In this document: in pieces, positions 18,859 through 30,566 of the stretch
How positions within the stretch are numbered: position 1 is the stretch's first letter
Layout: each line of letters opens with the position of its first letter
NCBI RefSeq assembly: GCF_014334095.1
Contig: NZ_CP060495.1
Span: forward strand, 1,201,001-1,265,000
DNA from: Novosphingopyxis iocasae
GTDB lineage: Bacteria; Pseudomonadota; Alphaproteobacteria; Sphingomonadales; Sphingomonadaceae
Direction of reading: 5' to 3'
Length of the DNA: 64,000 nucleotides
The notes under the pieces: model-generated
What the model was told of the DNA's origin: nothing
Databases searched by the model: none
Seen by the model: the letters and a program-made list of their open reading frames with translations, nothing else
Translations under genes and position numbers: made by a program

Positions 18859-20418
18859 TCACTCCCATTCGATCGTGCCGGGCGGCTTCGACGTATAGTC
18901 GTAGACTACGCGGTTGATGCCCTTCACCTCGTTCACGATGCGCGTTGCGACGCTGCTGAGGAAAGCGCTGTCGAAGGGGTAGACGTCCGCGGTCATGCCG
19001 TCGGTGCTGGTCACGGCGCGCAGTGCGCAGACATTGTCATAAGTGCGCCCGTCGCCCATCACGCCGACTGTTTTCACAGGCAGCAGCACGGCGAAGGCTT
19101 GCCAGATCGCATCATACAGCCCGGCTTTGCGGATTTCATCTAGATAGATCGCGTCCGCCTTGCGCAGGATATCGCACCGCTCCTTGGTCACCTCGCCGGG
19201 AATACGGATGGCAAGGCCCGGGCCCGGGAACGGATGGCGCCCGACAAACGCGTCCGGCAGGCCGAGTTCGCGGCCAAGATCGCGCACCTCGTCCTTGAAC
19301 AGTTCACGCAAGGGTTCGACCAGCTTCATGTTCATCCGCTCGGGCAGGCCGCCGACATTGTGGTGGCTTTTGATCGTCACCGAGGGACCGCCGGTGAAGG
19401 ACACCGATTCGATCACGTCCGGATAGAGCGTGCCCTGCGCCAGGAAATCCGCGCCGCCGATTGTCTTCGCCTCCGCCTCGAACACGTCGATGAAGGTCTT
19501 GCCGATGAACTTGCGCTTCTTTTCGGGATCGTTCTCGCCCGCCAGCCCTTCGAGGAACATCGCCTCGGCATCCACCACGACGAGCGGAATGTTGTAGCTG
19601 TCGCGGAACAACGTCTCGACCTGCTCGCGCTCCTGCGAACGCAACAGACCATGGTCCACGAATACACAGGTCAGCTGATCGCCGATCGCTTCATGAATCA
19701 GCACGGCGGCCACCGCGCTGTCGACGCCGCCGGAGAGGCCGCAGATCACTTTGCCCTCGCCCACCTGCTCGCGAATTTCGGCGATCTTGGTGTCGCGGAA
19801 CTCGGCCATCGTCCAGTCGCCCGCGCAGCCGCAGACATGGCGCACGAAATTGCCGATCAGCTTTGCACCGTCCGGCGTGTGCACCACCTCGGGATGAAAC
19901 TGCGTGCCGTAATAACGCCGCTCGTCATCTGCGATCAGCGCGAAGGGCGCGCCCTCGGTGGTGGCGACGATGCGGAAGCCCGGTGCGAACTCGGTCACCT
20001 TGTCGCCGTGGCTCATCCACACCTGATGGCGTTCGCCGACTTCCCACAAGCCTTCGAAAAGCACGCAGGGTTCGGACACGGTGATGAAGGCGCGGCCGAA
20101 TTCGCCGCTATCGCCCGGCTCCACGCGCCCGCCCAGCTGATCGCTCATCACCTGCTGGCCGTAGCAGATGCCGAGGATCGGCAGGCCGCTGTCGAACAGC
20201 ACCTGCGGCGCGCGCGGACTGCCCTCGGCGGGAACCGACGCGGGGCTGCCGGACAGGATGATGCCCGACGGCTTCATCCGCTCGAATGCCTCTTCGGCGG
20301 CGCTGAACGGCGCGATTTCAGAATAGACGCCGGCCTCGCGCACGCGGCGCGCGATCAGCTGCGTCACCTGGCTGCCGAAATCGACGATGAGGATGGATTC
20401 GGATTGGGTAGCGGTCAT
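18859..20418 (-). CDS. guaA: GMP synthase (glutamine-hydrolysing)
   Basis: Converts XMP to GMP using glutamine and ATP. The 519-residue product has the class I amidotransferase triad (C85 in GICYGQQ; H175 and E177 in HPEVVH), the ATP pyrophosphatase loop SGGVDS (229-234) and the C-terminal dimerisation domain ending in TIEWE. ATG 20418 was chosen because it places the GATase domain at residue 9; the frame extends to 20604 but that part overlaps the divergent bphO region. Confidence 0.98.
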   Translation of the reverse strand: MTATQSESILIVDFGSQVTQLIARRVREAGVYSEIAPFSAAEEAFERMKPSGIILSGSPASVPAEGSPRAPQVLFDSGLPILGICYGQQVMSDQLGGRVEPGDSGEFGRAFITVSEPCVLFEGLWEVGERHQVWMSHGDKVTEFAPGFRIVATTEGAPFALIADDERRYYGTQFHPEVVHTPDGAKLIGNFVRHVCGCAGDWTMAEFRDTKIAEIREQVGEGKVICGLSGGVDSAVAAVLIHEAIGDQLTCVFVDHGLLRSQEREQVETLFRDSYNIPLVVVDAEAMFLEGLAGENDPEKKRKFIGKTFIDVFEAEAKTIGGADFLAQGTLYPDVIESVSFTGGPSVTIKSHHNVGGLPERMNMKLVEPLRELFKDEVRDLGRELGLPDAFVGRHPFPGPGLAIRIPGEVTKERCDILRKADAIYLDEIRKAGLYDAIWQAFAVLLPVKTVGVMGDGRTYDNVCALRAVTSTDGMTADVYPFDSAFLSSVATRIVNEVKGINRVVYDYTSKPPGTIEWE

Positions 20419-20540
20419 GGCCCGCGCGATATGAGGCTTGCCCGCTTTAGTCCAGTCGCTGCCGCCGCGGACGGTCTGCCGCAATACAAAGTCGATACAA
20501 ACATAGAGCAATTGTTTCGCGTTCGGCTTGTTCCTAATTA

Positions 20541-21086
20541 GTGACGATGCGCTTCGACTTACGCCGCGAGACGGCGCCCCTTCATGAGAATGTTGATGCC
20601 GCATTCGGCGCGCTCGATCTTGAGAAACGCAGCGATTACCGACGTTTCATTCAGGCCCATCGCCTGGCTGCACGCGCTGCGGAACGACAATTGAACGGAG
20701 CCGAGAACCTTCCTGCGATACAACTTACGCCCTTGCTGGAAGCGGACGCCGCTGCGCTCGATCTGCCGGAGGACGATTGGCAGCCATCCACGCTGGAGGG
20801 CGAGCAGCATCCTATGGGCATCGCCTATGTTCTACTGGGCTCGCGCCTTGGCAACCGCCTGTTGCAACGCGGGGAATATTGGGCAAAGCACGACACCCAT
20901 GGATCGCGTTCTGATCATTATTTGTCCGACCGTACGCATGAGCCAAGCTGGCGCGCGCTTGTCGAGCAGCTGGGCCGCCTCGATTCGGACGAGAAAGAGC
21001 GTGCCGTGATCATGAGCAGCGCCGCCGCCACCTTCGCCGCCTTCGAGGAGGCGCTTCGCCACAGCCGGGACACCCTGCCGGAATGA
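20541..21086 (+). CDS. bphO: Biliverdin-forming heme oxygenase
   Basis: Opens heme to biliverdin, the chromophore of the bacteriophytochrome encoded next. The 181-residue product has the proximal heme ligand motif [11 protein letters not shown] (His15) and the distal helix [16 protein letters not shown] with the glycine pair expected in BphO/HmuO proteins. The start is GTG 20541 or ATG 20547. Its stop overlaps the bphP start (ATGA), so the two are translationally coupled and made together. Confidence 0.93.
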   Translation: MTMRFDLRRETAPLHENVDAAFGALDLEKRSDYRRFIQAHRLAARAAERQLNGAENLPAIQLTPLLEADAAALDLPEDDWQPSTLEGEQHPMGIAYVLLGSRLGNRLLQRGEYWAKHDTHGSRSDHYLSDRTHEPSWRALVEQLGRLDSDEKERAVIMSSAAATFAAFEEALRHSRDTLPE

Positions 21087-23644
21087 CCGTCGATCGCCGC
21101 CACGAACAGGTTGATCTCACCAACTGCGACCGGGAGCCCATTCACATCCCGGGGCGCGTGCAGAGCTTCGGCTGTCTGATCGCAGTCGGGCGTCAATGGA
21201 TGGTGCGTTACGCCTCCGAAAATTGCGAAGAAATGCTGGGCGTTTCCGCCGAAACGATGATCGGCAATCCCGTGACCGAGCTTCTTAGCGACAGCGCGGT
21301 CCATGACATCCGGTCCCGCCTGCAATCGCTCTCCCTCTCCGACATGGTAGAGCGGCTGTTTGGCATAGATCTGTTCGAAGATGGCCGCCTGTTCGATGCA
21401 GCCCTGCATCAGTCCGGCGACCACTTCGTGATGGAGTTCGAACCCGCCGGAACGGAAGGCCGTGATTTTCAAAGCTATGTGCGCCCGATGATCGCGCGGG
21501 TGCGCACGCATGATGATCTGGAAGGCATCTGCAATGAGGGCGCGCGGCAGCTGCGCGCGCTGACCGGGTTCGACCGGGTGATGGTCTATCGCTTCGGCGA
21601 AGACGGCAGCGGGCAGGTTTTCGCCGAAAGCGTCAAAAGCAATATGGACGGCTTCCTGTCGCTGCGCTTCCCCGCCAGCGATATTCCGAAGCAGGCACGC
21701 GAGCTTTACCAGCGTAATCTTCTGCGCATCATCGCCGATGTGGACGATCCCACCGTGGCGATCCGAACCCAGGACTCGGAGAACGAACCGCTCGATCTCT
21801 CCATGAGCACGCTTCGCGCCGTTTCGCCGATCCATGTCGAATATCTGCAGAATATGGGCGTTGGTGCGTCCATGTCCGTTTCGATCATGAAGCGCGGCAA
21901 GCTGTGGGGGCTGTTCGCCTGCCATCATTCGACGGCGCATGTCCTGTCCTATTCGGTGCGGACCGCTGCCGAGCTGTTCGGCGAGCTGTTCGCCTTCGTG
22001 CTGGACCAGCTTGAAGCGGACTTGCTGCGGGATGAGATGATCCGTGCCGATGCGATGCGCGACAAGCTCATGCCGCGTCTGGCCGATGGCGACGATCTTG
22101 CCTCCCAGTTGGATACCATCATCGAGAATATGGCCGACATCGTGCCACATGACGGCGCGGTCGGCTGGATCAACAAGCGTTTCCATGCGCGTGGTGCCAC
22201 GCCGAGCGAAGATCAATTTCGCGAGCTTTTGCCGCTGCTCGAGGAAAAGTCGCAAATGCGCGTCTACGCGACGAAATCGATCGCCGCGGAACACGAGCCT
22301 GCGGCCGATTACGCGGCCGAGGCTGCCGGGCTCCTGTCGATCCCGCTTTCGCGTACACCGCGCGACTTCGTGGTGCTCTTCCGGAAGGAAGTGGCCAAGC
22401 AGGTCAGCTGGGCGGGCAATCCCAAGAAAGCGGTGGAGAACAGCCGGTTCGGGGACCGCCTGACGCCGCGCAAAAGTTTCGAGGCGTGGACCGAGGAAGT
22501 GCGCGGCGAATCCATATCGTGGAGCGATGCTCAGCTGCGGGCTGCCGAAGCGTTCCGCACCACGCTGGTGGAGCTGATTCTACGCATAGCCGATCAGAAC
22601 GCGCAGGAACGCGCGCGCAGCAGCGAAAAGCAGGAACTGTTGATCGCGGAACTTAACCACCGCGTGCGCAACATCCTGAACCTCATTCGCGGCCTTGTGC
22701 AGCAGAGCAATACCGGATCGGGCAGCGTCGAGGACTTCGCCGAAGTGGTTGGTAGCCGCATCCACGCTTTGGCACGCGCGCATGATCAGATCACCCGCGA
22801 ACATTGGGCACCGGCATCGCTGAAAGAACTGATCCGAAACGAATGCCAGGCTTATGCCGAAAATTCGGTGGACCGCGTCAAGGTTAGCGGTCCGGACGCT
22901 TATTTAAAGCCCGAAGCGTTCACCGCCATCGCGCTCGTGATCCACGAACTGCTGACCAACTGTGTGAAATATGGCGCTCTGTCGGACAGCAGCGGCACGA
23001 TCGCGATCGATATTGCCGAGCGAGAGGACCATTCGCTCGATCTGCAATGGCGTGAGAGTGGTGGCCCGGTGGTGAAAGCCCCCAGCCGGCGCGGCTTCGG
23101 ATCGACGATCATCGAACGCTCCATACCCTATGAGCTTGGCGGCGAGGCCGATATCCGCTTCGAACTCACAGGGCTTCGCGCGGACTATGTGCTTCCGGCC
23201 AACTGCATCCAGCGGATCGAAGATCAACCCGCCGCCGAAGACGAACGATCCGTCCCCGAGGCGACAAAGAAAGAGATGCGCGATCTGGGCCGTGCCCTGA
23301 TCGTCGAGGACAATCTCATCATCGCGCTGGATGCCGAAGAGATGCTGAAGGCGCTCGGCGCGCGCGAAATTGATGTGGTCGGCGGCGTGGGCGAAGCCTT
23401 GCGGCGCTTGAACAATGACGACTTCGATATCGCCCTTCTCGACATCAATCTTGGTAATGAGAACAGCGCGCCGGTCGCGCAGCGGCTGACCGAGATCGGC
23501 AAGCCGTTCATCTTCACGACCGGCTATGGCGAAAACAGCGCAATCCTGGAACGCTTCCCCGGTACGCCGGTGGTCGCCAAGCCTTATCGTCGCGAAGATG
23601 TGGAACGCGCGCTCGCCAAGCTGGACGAGCCCGCCACCGACTGA
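21083..23644 (+). CDS. bphP: Bacteriophytochrome HWE histidine kinase fused to a receiver
   Basis: An 853-residue red/far-red photoreceptor. Domains in order: PAS with the biliverdin-attaching Cys15 (DLTNCDREPIHIPG); GAF (about 140-300) with FPASDIP (D200) and the chromophore-pocket His251; PHY (about 310-500); an HWE-type kinase with phospho-acceptor His526 (AELNHRVRNILNLI) and W656xE658 (LQWRESGG); and a C-terminal receiver with Asp787 (ALLDINLG) and a KPY motif. Having a receiver on the same chain suggests intramolecular phosphate transfer or a phosphate sink. No PhyR/NepR/EcfG genes lie nearby. Confidence 0.95.
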   Translation: MTVDRRHEQVDLTNCDREPIHIPGRVQSFGCLIAVGRQWMVRYASENCEEMLGVSAETMIGNPVTELLSDSAVHDIRSRLQSLSLSDMVERLFGIDLFEDGRLFDAALHQSGDHFVMEFEPAGTEGRDFQSYVRPMIARVRTHDDLEGICNEGARQLRALTGFDRVMVYRFGEDGSGQVFAESVKSNMDGFLSLRFPASDIPKQARELYQRNLLRIIADVDDPTVAIRTQDSENEPLDLSMSTLRAVSPIHVEYLQNMGVGASMSVSIMKRGKLWGLFACHHSTAHVLSYSVRTAAELFGELFAFVLDQLEADLLRDEMIRADAMRDKLMPRLADGDDLASQLDTIIENMADIVPHDGAVGWINKRFHARGATPSEDQFRELLPLLEEKSQMRVYATKSIAAEHEPAADYAAEAAGLLSIPLSRTPRDFVVLFRKEVAKQVSWAGNPKKAVENSRFGDRLTPRKSFEAWTEEVRGESISWSDAQLRAAEAFRTTLVELILRIADQNAQERARSSEKQELLIAELNHRVRNILNLIRGLVQQSNTGSGSVEDFAEVVGSRIHALARAHDQITREHWAPASLKELIRNECQAYAENSVDRVKVSGPDAYLKPEAFTAIALVIHELLTNCVKYGALSDSSGTIAIDIAEREDHSLDLQWRESGGPVVKAPSRRGFGSTIIERSIPYELGGEADIRFELTGLRADYVLPANCIQRIEDQPAAEDERSVPEATKKEMRDLGRALIVEDNLIIALDAEEMLKALGAREIDVVGGVGEALRRLNNDDFDIALLDINLGNENSAPVAQRLTEIGKPFIFTTGYGENSAILERFPGTPVVAKPYRREDVERALAKLDEPATD

Positions 23645-23648
23645 TCTC

Positions 23649-25238
23649 TTAGCCCGCGAGCTCCGGAATCATGGCACGCAGCTCGGTCTTCAGCACCTTG
23701 CCGATATGGCTGCGCGGTAGTTCCTCCAGAACATGCACCTCCGACAGGCGCTGCGTCTTGCCAAGCCCGGCATTGACCTGATCGCGAATTGCGGCGCCGT
23801 CGCGCTTACTTCCGGACTTTAGCGTCACAAAACCGACCGGCGTCTCGCCCCATTTTTCGGACGGCATGCCCACCACCGCAGCGTCGGCCACCTCGTCCAC
23901 CGCCATCAGCGCATCTTCCAGATCGGCCGGGTAGATGTTGAACCCGCCGGAGATGATCATGTCCTTGGCGCGGCCTACAATCTGGACGAACCCGTCTTCG
24001 TCGATGACGCCGATATCGCCGGTACGCAGCCACAGCTCGCCCGCCTCGTCGCGCCATTCCATCGCGCTGGTAGCGTCCGGCCGGTTGCGATAACCGCTCA
24101 TCATCGTGGGCGACCGGCCGACCATTTCGCCCTTCTCGCCCGCGCCCAGACGATTGCCCTCTTCATCGATCACGATCAGCTGATGGTTGGGCAGCGGCTG
24201 GCCGACGGTGTGGAGCTTGTCCGGAAATTTATGCGCGTGCAGCATGCACACCACGCCGCCTTCGGTGAGGCCGTAGATCTCCGTCAGCGCGCCCGGCATA
24301 CGGCGTAGCACCTGCGCCTTCAGATCCGCGGAAAAAGGTGCGCTGGTGCAGAATTTGAACTGCAGCGACGACAGATCGTGTTCGTCGAACCCGGGCTGCG
24401 CCATCAGCCGCTGATATTGGACCGGCACTAGCATGGTATGCGTGATGCGCTCCGCCTCGGCAATTTCGCCCCAGCGCGCGGCATCGAACTTGCCCATGAT
24501 ATAGGCGCAGCCGCCCCACAGCAGCGTCGGTAGAAACACTGCCAGTGTGGTGTTTGAATAAAGCGGCGTGGAACAGAGCGTGCGGCTTTCGGGGCCGTAG
24601 ATCGATTTGAAGCCGCCCGCTGCCTGTCGCCAGCGCATGAGATGCGCGTGGACAATGCCCTTAGGCGCGCCGGTCGTGCCGCTGGAATAGATGATGTTGA
24701 ACGGATCGCCGACATGGGGCGAAACCGGTTCGGCGATCGCGCCTTCTTCCGCCATCCAGTCGGTGAGCGCGGGCGAATCCCCCTCGCCTTCATCCAGCAT
24801 GACGACGGTGAGCGAAGGCAGTTCCACGCCGCTTTCCTGCAGCTCCGTCCATTTCGCGCGCTCGACGAACAGATGTGCTGCACCGCTGTCAGCCATCATC
24901 GCTGCAAGTTGCTTCGGCGCTGCAGAGGTCGTCAGCGGAGCCGCGCACCCGCCCGCGCGCATCGCGGCAAGATAGACCAAAGCATAGTCGACCCCGCTGG
25001 TAGCGAGGATCGCCACCGCCTGCCCGCGCACGAGACCATCGCGCTGGAGTGACGCCGCGATCCGCTCGACCAGCGCCCAGCCCTCTCCCCAGCCGAGGCG
25101 TTTGGTTTCGTCGATCAGCATATCCCCATCCGGGTTCGCTGCCGCCCAATCGGCAAGCACGCCGGGCCAGGAGCCGAATTCGGCATCCAGCTTCCGGGCG
25201 ATCGGTTCGGGAATAGCGGCTTCGCTCGCATTGCTCAT
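23649..25238 (-). CDS. AMP-dependent acyl-CoA synthetase/ligase
   Basis: A 529-residue class I adenylate-forming enzyme that activates a carboxylic acid as acyl-AMP and transfers it to CoA. Visible motifs are the P-loop YSSGTTGAPKGIVH, the A5 motif TEIYGLTEGG, the A7 motif LRTGDIGVIDEDGF, the A8 hinge GRAKDMIISGGFNIYP and the catalytic-lysine region SHIGKVLKTELR near the C-terminus. The substrate is not predictable. It lies 8 bases downstream of the M20 peptidase gene on the same strand and is convergent with bphP. Confidence 0.93.
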   Translation of the reverse strand: MSNASEAAIPEPIARKLDAEFGSWPGVLADWAAANPDGDMLIDETKRLGWGEGWALVERIAASLQRDGLVRGQAVAILATSGVDYALVYLAAMRAGGCAAPLTTSAAPKQLAAMMADSGAAHLFVERAKWTELQESGVELPSLTVVMLDEGEGDSPALTDWMAEEGAIAEPVSPHVGDPFNIIYSSGTTGAPKGIVHAHLMRWRQAAGGFKSIYGPESRTLCSTPLYSNTTLAVFLPTLLWGGCAYIMGKFDAARWGEIAEAERITHTMLVPVQYQRLMAQPGFDEHDLSSLQFKFCTSAPFSADLKAQVLRRMPGALTEIYGLTEGGVVCMLHAHKFPDKLHTVGQPLPNHQLIVIDEEGNRLGAGEKGEMVGRSPTMMSGYRNRPDATSAMEWRDEAGELWLRTGDIGVIDEDGFVQIVGRAKDMIISGGFNIYPADLEDALMAVDEVADAAVVGMPSEKWGETPVGFVTLKSGSKRDGAAIRDQVNAGLGKTQRLSEVHVLEELPRSHIGKVLKTELRAMIPELAG

Positions 25239-25245
25239 GATAGGC

Positions 25246-26679
25246 TCATCCTGCCAGGGTTTTGACGAGATCGTAGAGATAGTCGCGCGCGGTATAGAGC
25301 GCCTTCACCTCGACGCGTTCGTTGAGGCCGTGCACGCCGTTTCCATCCGGATCCCCCCACACGCTCGGCACCCCGTAAGTCGGTATGCCGACCGCGGACA
25401 TGTACAGTCCGTCGGTCGCCCCGGTCGACATGCTGGGCAGCACCGGCACGCCGGGGAAATATTTCGCGGCGAGGGTTTCCATCGGCCCGATCAGCGCCGG
25501 ATCGAGCGGCGGCGATTTGGCGAGCGGTTTATCCTCGCGCGCCAGGGTGATGGTGATGTTCGGATCGTCCACCAGCTTCGCGAGCTGCTCCTTCACCTCC
25601 TCCGGCGTGTGGCCGGGGAAGATGCGACAGTTCACATTCACCTCGACGCGCTGCGGCAGGGCGTTCACCGCATGGCCGCCCTCGATGGTCGTCGCGACGC
25701 AGGTGGTACGCAGCATGGAGTGCAGCGCCTTGTCCTTGTTGACGATCGCCATCGCGTCCTCGTCGCCAAGGTCGTTCACCAGCGCCTTCATCGCGGCGCC
25801 GGTTTCATCCTTCCGCATGGCGGCGCTTTTCTGGAAGAACGCGCGGGTCGTATCGTTGAACTCCGCCGGGAAATCATAGGCGCCGATCCGCTCCAGCGCG
25901 CCCGCCATCTCGTAGATCGCATTATCGGGCACCGGCTGAGAGCTGTGTCCGCCGGGGTTGGTCGCTACCAGCTTGTAATCCTGATAGATTTTTTCGCCGA
26001 CCTGGATGGTCTGAACCATCAGATGGCCCTTGCCGTCCGTGCGCCCGCCCCCGCCTTCGTTCAGCGCGAACGCTGCATCGATCCAATCGCGCTTCTCGTT
26101 CGCCAGATATTGCGCCCCATTGAACGCGGTATCGGTCTCTTCCCCGCAAGTGAGTGCCATCTTCACGGTGCGCTTCGGCTTGTACCCCGCTTCGGCGAAC
26201 CGCACGAGCGTATCGGCCCAGATTGCCGACATCGCTTTGTCGTCCACCGCGCCGCGCGCATAATAATATCCGTTCTCTTCCACCAGTTTGAACGGATCGC
26301 GCTCCCAATCCGAACGCTTGGCTTCCACCACATCGATATGGCCGAGGAGCAGCATCGGCTCTTCCGTCGATGAGGTGCCCGGATAGATCGCGACCACGCC
26401 GCCATCCACGGGATGTTCGGGCACGGTGAAGACGGTGACGTTCTGCGGCGCCATGCCCGCCGCGGTCAGCCGGTCCGCAATCTGCTGCGCCGCCTGCGTG
26501 CAGCTGCCGCTCGACTGGGTCGTGTTGGTCTCGATCAACTCCTTGTACAGCCCGAAAAACTGCTGCTGATCGGGCGTAAGCGCACCCATCTGGCCCGTGG
26601 CGACCTGCGCCGAAACGGGCGCTCCAGCGGTCATGATGGCGGCGATGGCCGAGGCGGCGATGAGGAACGAGGATTTCAT
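25246..26679 (-). CDS. Exported M20-family metallopeptidase
   Basis: A 477-residue dizinc hydrolase with a Sec signal peptide (cleavage likely after PVSAQ, residue 25). Metal ligands of the M20 fold are visible: LLGHIDVVEA (H114), RGAVDDKA (D146) and the catalytic pair CGEET (E180/E181). The dimerisation insert typical of M20 peptidases follows (SSQPVPDNAIYEMAGALERI). It likely cleaves dipeptides or N-acyl amino acids in the periplasm. ATG 26679 has GGGAG 8 bases upstream. Confidence 0.93.
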   Translation of the reverse strand: MKSSFLIAASAIAAIMTAGAPVSAQVATGQMGALTPDQQQFFGLYKELIETNTTQSSGSCTQAAQQIADRLTAAGMAPQNVTVFTVPEHPVDGGVVAIYPGTSSTEEPMLLLGHIDVVEAKRSDWERDPFKLVEENGYYYARGAVDDKAMSAIWADTLVRFAEAGYKPKRTVKMALTCGEETDTAFNGAQYLANEKRDWIDAAFALNEGGGGRTDGKGHLMVQTIQVGEKIYQDYKLVATNPGGHSSQPVPDNAIYEMAGALERIGAYDFPAEFNDTTRAFFQKSAAMRKDETGAAMKALVNDLGDEDAMAIVNKDKALHSMLRTTCVATTIEGGHAVNALPQRVEVNVNCRIFPGHTPEEVKEQLAKLVDDPNITITLAREDKPLAKSPPLDPALIGPMETLAAKYFPGVPVLPSMSTGATDGLYMSAVGIPTYGVPSVWGDPDGNGVHGLNERVEVKALYTARDYLYDLVKTLAG

Positions 26680-26763
26680 GACTGGAGACTCCCTGCTAGC
26701 AGGAGAGGATAGGAGCATTGATTAGCTGTGGATGGAAGGGGGGTTCGCCTTCCAAAGCGGTGA

Positions 26764-29358
<2,595 letters not shown>

Positions 29359-29371
29359 TCCGCCAAAGGAA

Positions 29372-29397
29372 AAGGGAGAGCATTGCTGCTCTCCCTT
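29372..29397. terminator. Hairpin terminator between gyrB and the BON gene
   Basis: An 11-bp perfect stem (AAGGGAGAGCA / TGCTCTCCCTT) with a TTGC loop lies 13 bases past the gyrB stop and between convergent genes. Neither side has a long T run (TCCTTT on the minus strand), so it may act in both directions with moderate strength. Confidence 0.6.
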
Positions 29398-29426
29398 CCC
29401 TCGCGTTGCGCGAACTTTGCGGCTTA

Positions 29427-30233
29427 TCAGCTCGCTTTATTGGAATAGTCCTGCTCGTCCCCCATCGGGCTGACGTCCGCTTCGGGTGAACTGCGCACAG
29501 CCGATCGCGGGGTGGCGCCGGCGGTGTAGCCATAGCGCTGATCGCCTGCGAAATTGCGGTTCATGCTGTCATCGACCCGCAAGTTGTTCTGCACATGGCC
29601 GATACCCGCTACGCTGTCGGCGAGATCTTCGGCGCGGCGTTTGGCCTGCCTGCTGTCAACGGTGCCGTCCATGGTCACTTCGCCGTCTGTAACGCTGAGT
29701 TCGATGTTCGATGCATCGAGCCTGGGATCATGGAACATGCGTTCGCTGACATCCTCCAGCATCTTGTCATCGGAGCGAACATAGCCTTTTGGCCCGCGCC
29801 CGCGATGGTCGAGATCGCGCCGCGCAGCGGCCTCCTCGTCACCAAACCAGCTGGCCACTTCGTCACCGGCACGCTCCATCCAGCCGCGATCGCTATCGCG
29901 GTAGCGGCGTTCCTCATCCTCACCGCCCCGCTCCACATAAAAGCCCGTTTGATTGCCGAAACCGCCGGTGTGGCGATCATCGTCCAGCGGCGCATAAGTG
30001 TCACCAAGTGCGCGCTGGTCGCGACCTGAATAGGCGCCTCCACCTCTCGATCGCTGCACATAGCGCTCGTCAAAGGCCGTTGCGCCCGGACCATAGGATG
30101 CATTCTCGGGGCTTTGCCGCCCGTCGTAGCCGCGGTCCCGCTCCATGCGATTGGTAAAACTGCCGAAGCTTTGTTCGCTGCGGCCACCAGCGGCTCCGGT
30201 GCGAAACGCAGAATTGTCGTAATCACGTGCCAT
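29427..30233 (-). CDS. BON-domain protein with SWFGD motif
   Basis: A 268-residue, very hydrophilic protein without a signal peptide. The first 110 residues are Gly/Arg/Asp-rich and low in complexity. Then comes SWFGDEEAAARRDLD (128-142), a motif seen beside BON domains in alphaproteobacterial stress proteins, and a BON domain (about 154-221, DGEVTMDGTVDSRQAKRRAE). BON domains bind phospholipid or membranes. A GGAAC-N16-CATT element 64-95 bases upstream would fit general-stress control. Function is not established. Confidence 0.85.
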   Translation of the reverse strand: MARDYDNSAFRTGAAGGRSEQSFGSFTNRMERDRGYDGRQSPENASYGPGATAFDERYVQRSRGGGAYSGRDQRALGDTYAPLDDDRHTGGFGNQTGFYVERGGEDEERRYRDSDRGWMERAGDEVASWFGDEEAAARRDLDHRGRGPKGYVRSDDKMLEDVSERMFHDPRLDASNIELSVTDGEVTMDGTVDSRQAKRRAEDLADSVAGIGHVQNNLRVDDSMNRNFAGDQRYGYTAGATPRSAVRSSPEADVSPMGDEQDYSNKAS

Positions 30234-30303
30234 GATCTCATGTCCTCTCTACTCGCGCGCGTGTCTGGAAAGACTTGTCGGCACTCGCGCTACTGCAAGT
30301 AAA

Positions 30304-30328
30304 AATGTTGATCGGGGCCGTTCGTTCC
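30304..30328 (-). promoter_or_regulatory. ECF-type promoter candidate for the BON gene
   Basis: On the minus strand, GGAAC (30328-30324) is followed after 16 bases by CATT (30307-30304), about 70 bases upstream of the BON gene start. It differs from the EcfG consensus CGTT by one base. Confidence 0.4.
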
Positions 30329-30517
30329 GCTGCTTGTGACGGTCAGATTCGTGAGTGGGCGAGCGCTCCAAGACCGCGAGTGTGAACTAAGACGCTGGTT
30401 ATACGTCAACAAATCGGCCGTTCTTTAAGACCGGCATCATGGCTCTTGCTGTGGGGTAGACCCCGGGAAAACGATTAGCGGTGCGCCGATTGCGCCAAGT
30501 TTCTACCTCCACGATCG

Positions 30518-30543
30518 GGAACCTTTGCAATCAAGCGACCATT
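30518..30543 (+). promoter_or_regulatory. ECF-type promoter candidate for the repeat-protein gene
   Basis: GGAAC at 30518-30522, then 17 bases, then CATT at 30540-30543. The predicted transcript would start about 16 bases before ATG 30567 and include the AAGGAGA ribosome binding site, a tight and plausible fit. Confidence 0.45.
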
Positions 30544-30566
30544 GCGCATCCAGAACAAGGAGAATC

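Larger units (their letters stand above)
30234..30566. other. 333-base divergent intergenic region
   Basis: Lies between the BON gene and the secreted repeat-protein gene. It holds two divergent GGAAC-type promoter candidates (30304-30328 minus, 30518-30543 plus) and a short GGGTAGACCC inverted repeat near 30457. No further gene or RNA was recognised. Confidence 0.6.

Noticed and set aside
19234-20541. 435-residue open frame antisense to guaA
   Set aside because: Shadow of guaA with the same His/Ala/Arg bias and no recognisable domains.
20918-22294. 458-residue open frame antisense to bphO/bphP
   Set aside because: Crosses two clear genes and lacks family motifs.
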